In this document: positions 8,184 through 14,412 of the stretch, piece by piece
How the letters are laid out: each line of letters starts with the position of its first letter
Numbering within the stretch: the stretch's first letter is position 1
Source: Candidatus Colimorpha enterica
GTDB taxonomy: Bacteria; Bacillota; Clostridia; Oscillospirales; CAG-272
Direction of reading: 5' to 3'
NCBI GenBank assembly: GCA_000433515.1
Contig: FR891131.1
Location: 1-22,975 of the forward strand
Length of the DNA stretch: 22,975 nucleotides
Made by a program: the position numbers and the translations under genes
Notes under the pieces: generated by a model
Seen by the model: only the letters and a program-made list of their open reading frames with translations
What the model was told of the DNA's origin: nothing
The model's database searches: none

Positions 8184-8199
8184 TTTTATGGCCATAAAA
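8184..8199. promoter_or_regulatory. Perfect 16-bp palindrome, candidate Phd/Doc operator
   Basis: TTTTATGGCCATAAAA ends 6 bp upstream of the phd -35 element. Phd-type antitoxins usually repress their own promoter at short palindromes, so this is a reasonable operator. I found no second copy near the start codon. Confidence 0.45.
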
Positions 8200-8205
8200 A
8201 ATAGG

Positions 8206-8234
8206 TTGACAACATCCTAAAATCAGTGTATAAT
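8206..8234 (+). promoter_or_regulatory. Consensus promoter of phd-doc
   Basis: TTGACA (8206-8211), a 17-nt spacer and TATAAT (8229-8234): a full sigma-A consensus match. SD GGGAGGT lies at 8254-8260. Confidence 0.85.
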
Positions 8235-8266
8235 ATTTGTGTAAAGAATTGTCGGGAGGTAATACC

Positions 8267-8509
8267 ATGGATATCAACACCAACCAGATCGTTTCCATTT
8301 CGGAAGCCAATCAGAATTTTTCGCGCGTTGCCAGAGCCGCTGACAGACTCGGTACCGTAGTCATTTTCAAGAACAACAAGCCAAAATACAAATTAGTCGA
8401 CATCGAACAGGATTCGGAAATTCAGATGACCGATGACGAAAAAATTGATTTCGTTGCCGCGCGCATTCTGAAGGAATACCGGAAAGCATTTGAGGAGCTT
8501 GCGAAATGA
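8267..8509 (+). CDS. phd: Phd/YefM-family antitoxin
   Basis: An 80-aa protein from the ATG at 8267, with SD GGGAGGT 6 nt upstream; the earlier in-frame start at 8237 sits inside the promoter-leader. The N-terminal half is a Phd/YefM DNA-binding fold: IVSISEANQNFSRVARAADR, then a GTVVIFKNNKPKYKLVDI hairpin. The acidic and helical C-terminal half (about 48-80) is the region that normally folds onto and neutralises the toxin. Its stop overlaps the toxin start by 4 nt (ATGA), so synthesis is coupled. It likely represses its own promoter, more strongly together with Doc. Confidence 0.9.
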   Translation: MDINTNQIVSISEANQNFSRVARAADRLGTVVIFKNNKPKYKLVDIEQDSEIQMTDDEKIDFVAARILKEYRKAFEELAK

Positions 8510-8880
8510 TTAAATTCAGCAGGGACAAGGTTTTGCTTCTCCATCAGATCATTTCGCAGGAAACGGGCGGAGATCCGAATCTGCGTGATATCACTCTTCT
8601 TGACAGTGCGCTGGAATCTGCCTTTCAGACCTTTGACGGAAAAGAATTATATCCTACAAAAGAAGAAAAGGCGGCTCGCATTGGTTATTCTTTGATTTCA
8701 AATCACGCATTTGTAGACGGAAACAAGCGCATCGGCATGTACGTTCTTCTCTCTTTTCTTGAGGTAAACGGAATCAAGATCCGTCCGAGCGATGAAGAGG
8801 TTGTTCGTGTCGGGCTTGCAACCGCTGCCGGAGAGATGAAATACGAAGATATTTTAGCGTGGATTTCAGAAAATAAATAA
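8506..8880 (+). CDS. doc: Doc-type (Fic fold) death-on-curing toxin
   Basis: A 124-aa protein. The Fic/Doc motif HAFVDGNKRIG starts at His67, with Asp71, Asn73, Lys74 and Arg75. Lys follows Asn, as in Doc, rather than the GNGR of AMP-transferring Fic proteins. Doc of phage P1 phosphorylates EF-Tu and halts translation; the same activity is expected here. The GGDPNLRD and LLDSALESAF segments near residues 21-40 are also typical. The motif is complete and the frame intact, so the toxin looks functional. SD GAGGAG lies inside the end of phd. A terminator hairpin begins 9 nt after the stop. Confidence 0.93.
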   Translation: MIKFSRDKVLLLHQIISQETGGDPNLRDITLLDSALESAFQTFDGKELYPTKEEKAARIGYSLISNHAFVDGNKRIGMYVLLSFLEVNGIKIRPSDEEVVRVGLATAAGEMKYEDILAWISENK

Positions 8881-8888
8881 TCTCTTAG

Positions 8889-8935
8889 CGGGGTGCCGAA
8901 AAACCGTTCCGGGTTTTCAGCACCCGCTTTTTCTT
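8889..8935 (+). terminator. GGGTGT-family terminator hairpin 3
   Basis: GGGTGC pairs with GCACCC, and an inner GAAAAACC pairs with GGGTTTTC with small bulges (8889-8926). CTTTTTCTT follows. It ends phd-doc. The rest of the 8881-9206 gap (326 nt) holds a second hairpin at 9084-9138 and no convincing gene. Confidence 0.75.
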
Positions 8936-9083
8936 GTGTGCCGGGGCGATTCGTATAATGCTGTAATTTTCACTTCAGGTTCTTTGAAACAATTTACCGG
9001 GCGGAAGTCATCATTTTCTTTCTCTGCTATGCCGCACATCAGGCTTATTTCCGCGACGGGGCTGCCGCGCGAAGGCGCTTGCC

Positions 9084-9138
9084 TGACAAAAAGCCCCTGC
9101 TGCAGTTGTATTATCCTGCGGCAGGGGGCTCTTTTGTC
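9084..9138. terminator. Bidirectional terminator between convergent doc and solute-binding genes
   Basis: GACAAAAAGCCCCTGC..GCAG pairs with CTGCGGCAGGGGGCTCTTTTGTC around a loop of about 9 nt. A-rich and T-rich flanks on the two sides allow termination on either strand. Its main client is probably the minus-strand gene ending at 9207. Confidence 0.75.
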
Positions 9139-9206
9139 ATTGTCTGTTTTTGAAATTACGGCTATTGTTTTTACGTGATCACCGAAGACCGCTGCTGAGT
9201 CTGTTG

Positions 9207-10631
9207 TTATTTATCCCAGACATAGTCGTACAAGTCTTTGAAATTTGCCATAATGACGCTCTTGCGCGCATCATACCATGAGATCAATCCTTCGCCGCGC
9301 TTGACGCAATTGGTGAAGGGCATCCATTCCAGATTGGTGATAAACATATAACCCGGGTCGTAAAGAACATTTGAATAGATGATATCAAGCATTTCTTCGG
9401 ATTCGTCATCTCTTGTGTATTTTCCGGTAAGGGTTTTTTCATACCAGGCGGGACGGATATATTCATATGAATACTGAGCCATGGTTTCAATGATTGCGCC
9501 GGTTCTGTCTTTGTCGGTTGCAGTCATGGGAATTGCCAACGCCATTCCCCACTGGTCAGAATACGTATAATACTTATCCTGCTTCTCGGATGCTTTGGGA
9601 AGCGGCAGAATTCCGAAATTGCTGTCCTGGTTTCTCCACTCTTCACAGGCATTAAAGCCGGCACATGCAAACAAAGCTCTGTCATCAAAGAAAATCTGTG
9701 TCAGCGTCTCGTTTCCGTCATCCAGCCAGACATACTCATTGTTTTTCAGGAAGCTGCCAAGCCCGTCGATTAAATCTACCATCTCCTCGGAGTCAAACCG
9801 ACAATCGACTCCGTTATCGGAAAAACTGACAAGCTGCATTCCGCGGCCGTAAACGAAAGACTCCAGATGATGCGAGTTTACGCACAGTCCGTATTTGTCT
9901 TTGATGTCACGAACGCCGTCACCGTTTTCCTGCGAGGCGCTTTTGGCGAGTGTCATCATGAGCTCCTGAGTCCAGTTGCCGTCTTTAACAATTTGATATA
10001 TATCTCCGATCTGATACTCTTCGGCGACTTTTTTGTTGAAGAAGAAGGCAGATGTTACGGCGAAGGTGAACCAGTTGATGTCGCCGCCGAGAAAATAATA
10101 GTTGTTGTTCAGTGACAGAGTTTCGGTTATGGATGTGTTCCACCACGGCTGTGACAGATTGATATATTTTGCTCCGTTCCACGGGATGATCAGGTCATTG
10201 ACAATAAGCGGTTTTGCTGACTGAGTAAAAGCAGTTGCCATTATATCAATGACATCATCCCCTGATTTGATGTAGGGCAATAAATATTCCGCTGCGTTTC
10301 CGGACCCGCCGATGATGAGAGAATTGATGGTGATTTCAAACCGCTCCTCCACCCTGCGATTGCGTGTATAGATGGCTTCGGAAATCTGGTCTCCCGAAAC
10401 GGGGGAATCGCAGTCAAAATAATCCGGGCCTGTCGGACCGGGCGCTCCGATGTCAAACGAAAGCCCCTGAAACTTTAATTCCGGTGGGATGCTGTTGATA
10501 TTTTCGCTCGTAAGGGAAGGAACGGCAGTCTTGCTGCTTTCCGTATTATTGCCCGAACCCGGACGATAGCAGGAAGCAAAAGAGACGAACAGAAGCGAAC
10601 AGGCGAAAATGAGTAGTACGATTCTTTTCAT
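9207..10631 (-). CDS. Extracellular solute-binding lipoprotein, second paralog
   Basis: A 474-aa protein with a lipoprotein signal peptide (FASC, Cys21). It shares with the protein at 4973-6457: a SEAIYTRNRRVEERFEI block, QPWWNTSI, VKDGNWT, FGILPLPKASEKQDKYY, and KYTRDDESEEMLDIIYSN near the C-terminus. The expected role is oligosaccharide capture at the membrane for a sugar ABC importer, whose permease and ATPase genes are not in the window. It diverges from the seven-gene glycosidase operon across 429 nt. Its promoter carries an AGTTAACGTT site just after the -10, so the LacI-type protein of that operon probably controls it. The GGAG of the SD is about 13 nt from the ATG, longer than ideal. 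Base composition is lower in GC than in the 4973 paralog. Confidence 0.9.
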   Translation of the reverse strand: MKRIVLLIFACSLLFVSFASCYRPGSGNNTESSKTAVPSLTSENINSIPPELKFQGLSFDIGAPGPTGPDYFDCDSPVSGDQISEAIYTRNRRVEERFEITINSLIIGGSGNAAEYLLPYIKSGDDVIDIMATAFTQSAKPLIVNDLIIPWNGAKYINLSQPWWNTSITETLSLNNNYYFLGGDINWFTFAVTSAFFFNKKVAEEYQIGDIYQIVKDGNWTQELMMTLAKSASQENGDGVRDIKDKYGLCVNSHHLESFVYGRGMQLVSFSDNGVDCRFDSEEMVDLIDGLGSFLKNNEYVWLDDGNETLTQIFFDDRALFACAGFNACEEWRNQDSNFGILPLPKASEKQDKYYTYSDQWGMALAIPMTATDKDRTGAIIETMAQYSYEYIRPAWYEKTLTGKYTRDDESEEMLDIIYSNVLYDPGYMFITNLEWMPFTNCVKRGEGLISWYDARKSVIMANFKDLYDYVWDK

Positions 10632-10671
10632 AATGTGATTTAATCTCCTTTCAGAAATAAGCCATAGAAAA

Positions 10672-10681
10672 AGTTAACGTT
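10672..10681. promoter_or_regulatory. LacI-type operator, site A
   Basis: AGTTAACGTT is centred about +10 relative to the predicted minus-strand start, directly behind the -10. The same 10-mer recurs inside a perfect palindrome at 14417-14430. The AACGTT centre with CpG in the middle is typical for LacI-family operators. Confidence 0.6.
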
Positions 10682-10692
10682 TTCTTTTTTTG

Positions 10693-10721
10693 ATTATAAC
10701 ACAAGGTTCGCGTGCTGTCAA
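10693..10721 (-). promoter_or_regulatory. Promoter of the second solute-binding gene
   Basis: On the minus strand, TTGACA (10721-10716), a 17-nt spacer and TATAAT (10698-10693): a full consensus match. Confidence 0.85.
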
Positions 10722-10849
10722 GCGTTTTTTTAATATTTATTCGGCGCACCCGATGATTTCGCAATTAAACCTTGAAACAGATAAGCATTTGTAGTAAATT
10801 GCCGGATAATTGCTGTATTGACCTGCGCGTTTTGTCCGATTTATGAGAA

Positions 10850-10915
10850 TATTCCGGAATAACCCACTGAATTGTTTTTGGGCAGATCAATGTTTTTTCG
10901 AATTTCGCAAAAAAA
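10850..10915. promoter_or_regulatory. Palindromic elements in the divergent intergenic region
   Basis: TATTCCGGAATA (10850-10861) is a perfect 12-bp palindrome. An imperfect A/T-flanked palindrome, TTTTTTCGAA..TTCGCAAAAAA, spans 10893-10915 and abuts the -35 at 10919. Either could bind an upstream regulator. The rest of the 10632-11060 gap is AT-rich and has no gene. Confidence 0.3.
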
Positions 10916-10918
10916 GTA

Positions 10919-10947
10919 TTGACAAGCTGCAATGACGATGATATAAT
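10919..10947 (+). promoter_or_regulatory. Promoter of the seven-gene glycosidase operon
   Basis: TTGACA (10919-10924), a 17-nt spacer and TATAAT (10942-10947): a full consensus match, so repression is the likely mode of control. Confidence 0.85.
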
Positions 10948-10962
10948 AAGCTTAACGCTACC
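10948..10962. promoter_or_regulatory. LacI-type operator, site C (degenerate)
   Basis: AAGCTTAACGCTACC lies directly behind the -10, the same placement as site A. It shares TTAACG and has AACGCT at the centre instead of AACGTT. It is weaker than sites A and B. Confidence 0.4.
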
Positions 10963-11060
10963 TCTGGCATTTTGCCGGGGCTGAATCTTTGATCGTCTGT
11001 GAGCGCCCCTCCGCCTTCTTTGGCACGCGGAGCCCGTATTACAGCTGCCGGGAGAGAAAA

Positions 11061-13193
11061 ATGACTGATATTGCCTGCAAAACCGCTGACAACACTATTG
11101 CATTTTCAATAAAAGATGAGGGGCTTTTCCTCAATTCACTCATCTGCGATGATGTTGAGTTTTTACTGGACGGCGGTGTTCCGCTGCCGGATTCATATTT
11201 GCTGCATGGGGAGAAGAAGGCTTTCTCCTGGAAATACAGCTCGTCCGAGAGGAATGCTTCCGGTTTTTCAGTGCTGTTTTGCGACACCTGTGTCAGCTGC
11301 GCCTACCGAATAAATGTCAGATGCCGGTCTGACATAAACGGACCGGCTGAAATAAGCGCAGTTCTGACTAACGGCTCCGGGGAACCGCTGCGTGTTTTTC
11401 TGCGTGAGCTTATTCTTGTTGAATGCTCATTTCCGTCTGCTCCCGTGGCATGGAGCTTCCCGAAGGAAAGCGGAGTTGCGGAAGGCGTTGTATGGCATAA
11501 CGAGCCTCAGACCTTCTTCAAGGGCACCGGAATCTATCGCGATATAATGACGGAAAATAACAGTGTTCTGATTGAAACCACAACGCTGCAGGACTTCAAC
11601 GCCGGTGGAAAGGTGCCCATGGTATACCTTGATGCGGAAAACTGCGGTATGTTTGTTGCTTTTGAATGGTCCTCGTCGCGAATTATCGTAAACGGTTTAT
11701 CCGGCAACAAGGTCAGGGTTTCGCTTGATTTTCACGAGAATTTCAATACCGTGATTTCCGCCGGAGGAGATTTAATTATTCCGCCGATTTATTTTGGGGG
11801 ATATAAAGGTGATATTGAGGACGGCTCAAATCTCTTTAAGCGGTGGTTTTTCCTTGAGAAAACACCAAGGTCAGTCCGGGAAAACGAAAACGAGCCGCTT
11901 ACGCAGATTGATTATCAGCTTTATGCCGCAACGGCAAAAAAGCTCGGAATTCAATCAATAAAATGGGATTACGGGTGGTGGACAGACCGTCCGACAACAG
12001 AAGCAATGCATGAAGGGTCGTGGCATCTCCGCAATCCGGAGTATATCAATAATATCCGTCGCGAATTTAAAGCAAAGACTCTTCGCGATTACGGCAACGC
12101 CATGTCACAGCTGAACATGAATTGGACATTGTACGCGCTTCTTCACGACTGCCGTTCCGATGACGGACTGGAAAGCGACGACAGGCTTACCTCCGTCGGG
12201 CCGGACAGCCATCCGGAATGGTTTTCAAACCGGAAGATCGGCGGGGTGTGTCCGGTGGCGGATCTCGGGAACGAAGAATGTGCGGCATACATAAAAAGAA
12301 AGCTGTTTGCCCTTTTTACAAGCTCCAGGGCAAAAACGTGGCGCTCTGACTTCGAACCGATTGCCTGCTGTTCTGACAAGAAAAACCGTCACGATGCGGA
12401 CGGAAATGACGTTCAGTACTGGTGCTCCCGCGGTTTTTATGATATTGTTGATTACCTTATCGAGTCTATCCCCGGTTTCCGGTACGAATCCTGTTCATCG
12501 GGAGGCTCTATGAAGGATTTCGCAACAATGCACAGGGCGTCTGTCATCAACAATGACGATTCGGCAGATTGGATGAGTCTGAGGACAACATTTTATGATT
12601 CTTCATACTGTTTTCCTCCCGCACAGCTCCAATCGCCGGTAAACCCCGATACTTTTTGCCCGGATTGCGAAAAATACTATGCCGGCAAAGGGGATAAGGA
12701 CATGGGTATGCGTTCTGTCATAATGAGCGCTGTCATGTTGGGTTCGTGGTGCAACAGGGTGGATGGGGAAACGCTTCATCATGGTCTGGAAGCATACTAC
12801 GCCAAGTATCTGCGCCTGCATAATGAGGTCATAAAGCCGCTTATGAGGCATGGGAATTTGTATCATACTTTGCCGCGGCCGGACCATATCCATTGGGACG
12901 GAATGCAGTACGGGTGTGATTTCATACCGGAAAGCGGAGTGGGCGGTGTGCTGTTTCTGTTCAAACCGACAGATCAGAATGAACCTGCCATTCATGTTAC
13001 GATTCGCGGTCTCAATCCCTCATATATATATTGCGCTGACTATCTGGAGAGAAAAAACCAAAGCTATTCAGCGACCGGCGAGGAGCTTATGAAGAACGGG
13101 CTGACCTGTCTGATTCCTGAGGCCACGGGAAGCGAAATCGTTTTGTTCCGGGTGGAGGGGAAGTCGAGCGAAGAAGAGCGGTATTTTTTCTGA
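11061..13193 (+). CDS. GH36-like glycosidase (clan GH-D), cytoplasmic
   Basis: A 710-aa protein. I chose ATG 11061, with SD GGGAGAG 4 nt upstream; a TTG at 10989 lacks an SD. There is no signal peptide. An N-terminal beta-supersandwich (about 1-280) precedes a barrel. K301-W-D303-Y-G-W-W with the later EGSW corresponds to the DDGWF and GDW blocks of GH36. TWRSDFEP puts the likely nucleophile at Asp430. YESCSSGGS (C478) and NNDDSADW put the likely acid/base at Asp500. GH36 retaining enzymes remove alpha-galactose, alpha-GalNAc or transfer raffinose-type sugars; the exact substrate cannot be read here. It is the first gene of the seven-gene operon, 105 nt before the LacI gene. It is paralogous to the lipoprotein at 14413-16758 over the whole length, so the pair may act on the same linkage inside and outside the cell. 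Confidence 0.85.
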   Translation: MTDIACKTADNTIAFSIKDEGLFLNSLICDDVEFLLDGGVPLPDSYLLHGEKKAFSWKYSSSERNASGFSVLFCDTCVSCAYRINVRCRSDINGPAEISAVLTNGSGEPLRVFLRELILVECSFPSAPVAWSFPKESGVAEGVVWHNEPQTFFKGTGIYRDIMTENNSVLIETTTLQDFNAGGKVPMVYLDAENCGMFVAFEWSSSRIIVNGLSGNKVRVSLDFHENFNTVISAGGDLIIPPIYFGGYKGDIEDGSNLFKRWFFLEKTPRSVRENENEPLTQIDYQLYAATAKKLGIQSIKWDYGWWTDRPTTEAMHEGSWHLRNPEYINNIRREFKAKTLRDYGNAMSQLNMNWTLYALLHDCRSDDGLESDDRLTSVGPDSHPEWFSNRKIGGVCPVADLGNEECAAYIKRKLFALFTSSRAKTWRSDFEPIACCSDKKNRHDADGNDVQYWCSRGFYDIVDYLIESIPGFRYESCSSGGSMKDFATMHRASVINNDDSADWMSLRTTFYDSSYCFPPAQLQSPVNPDTFCPDCEKYYAGKGDKDMGMRSVIMSAVMLGSWCNRVDGETLHHGLEAYYAKYLRLHNEVIKPLMRHGNLYHTLPRPDHIHWDGMQYGCDFIPESGVGGVLFLFKPTDQNEPAIHVTIRGLNPSYIYCADYLERKNQSYSATGEELMKNGLTCLIPEATGSEIVLFRVEGKSSEEERYFF

Positions 13194-13298
13194 CGCAATC
13201 ATCCTCTGCCCTAAAATATACATACAGTATTGCCTTCAGCTCGGAGACGGCGATTTTACAGCGGGCATCAATTATGTAGCAGAAAGACAAAGAGAAAA

Positions 13299-14375
13299 AT
13301 GAATAACAGAATTACAATCAAAGATATAGCCGCCGAGGTAGGCGTCAGCGCAATAACCGTTTCGAAAGCTTTGAACGGCAAGAATCAGGTCAGCGAAAAA
13401 ACGCGTGCGCGGATCATAGAAACTGCCAGACGAATGGATTACCGTCCGAACCTGAATGCAAAAAGTCTGGTGCGAAAAGAAATACACATTGCCTGTGTAT
13501 ATCCCAAAGAACCGTTTGAATTCTACTCATATGTCAAAGACGGCGTTAACATGGCTGAAAAGGAGCTTCTGGATTCCAAATGCCGTGTGTCATATTATGA
13601 GTATTCTTCTCTCGATTCCGTCGGAGAGGTCCGCGACTGTCTGATGCAGATAGAAAAAGAGAAGGTCGATGGGATCCTTTTGACCAGCAATCACAATTAT
13701 CGTGAATATGTTGATGTTTTGCGGCGCATTACAGAATCCGGCTGTGCTGTCCTGTATAATACCATTTTTGGCGAGTTTATCGAAGGCGTTATCGGCGGGA
13801 TCGGGCTGAATGCCTATATGGCTGGGCAGATTGCGGCGGATTTTCATAACATAGGGAAAACCATGCTCCCTGAAGGGAAAACGTGGAAAACGGTTATTTT
13901 TGTCGGAAATAAAAATGTATCCACACATCATGACTGCATTGAGGGATACAGATCCCGGGCAAAGCTTCATGGCATAGAGCTGCTTGAAACCTATGAAACG
14001 AATGAAGACCGGAACATTGCGTACTATCTTACGGGCAAAGTGCTGCAGAATTTTCCGGATCTGAACGGGATATATGTATCGTCCTATAATGCGCTTGGTG
14101 TGTGCGAATGGTTAAAGGAGCATAATGCGCAGAACAGGGTGCTGACTATCGGTCACGATCTTTACCCCGCTTTGAATACTATGATAGAGAGCGGCTGTTT
14201 AAAGGCAACATTGTTTCAAAACCAATATGAGTACGGGCGCAAGGGAATGCATTTGCTGTTTGAGTATCTGGTCGGTTTGCGCAGAAAAGAAGAGTGCAGA
14301 GTTTTTCAGACTCCTCAAATTGTTCTGCCTGGAATGCTGTCGGCTTTTCCCCGTTATGGGATCAGAGAACCGTAA
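13299..14375 (+). CDS. LacI-family transcriptional regulator
   Basis: A 358-aa protein from the ATG at 13299; an in-frame upstream start at 13230 would add a basic stretch that LacI proteins lack. The N-terminal helix-turn-helix is canonical: ITIKDIAAEVGVSAITVSKA, then LNGKNQVSEKTRARI and the hinge YRPNLNAKSLVRK. A periplasmic-binding-like effector domain follows (about 62-345), with VDGILLTSNHN, a VIFVGNKN strand, the NGIYVSSYNALG block and VLTIGHD. Members bind a sugar or sugar phosphate that releases them from an AACGTT-centred palindrome. It sits inside the operon between the two GH36-like genes. Three candidate operators lie at 10672, 10948 and 14417, so autoregulation is likely. Confidence 0.93.
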   Translation: MNNRITIKDIAAEVGVSAITVSKALNGKNQVSEKTRARIIETARRMDYRPNLNAKSLVRKEIHIACVYPKEPFEFYSYVKDGVNMAEKELLDSKCRVSYYEYSSLDSVGEVRDCLMQIEKEKVDGILLTSNHNYREYVDVLRRITESGCAVLYNTIFGEFIEGVIGGIGLNAYMAGQIAADFHNIGKTMLPEGKTWKTVIFVGNKNVSTHHDCIEGYRSRAKLHGIELLETYETNEDRNIAYYLTGKVLQNFPDLNGIYVSSYNALGVCEWLKEHNAQNRVLTIGHDLYPALNTMIESGCLKATLFQNQYEYGRKGMHLLFEYLVGLRRKEECRVFQTPQIVLPGMLSAFPRYGIREP

Positions 14376-14412
14376 AATCGGGATATAAATATCATGGGAG
14401 GCAAATGTTTTC

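Noticed and set aside
8936..9178. 80-codon plus-strand frame in the doc/solute-binding gap
   Set aside because: It runs through the bidirectional terminator, has no SD, and resembles no known protein.
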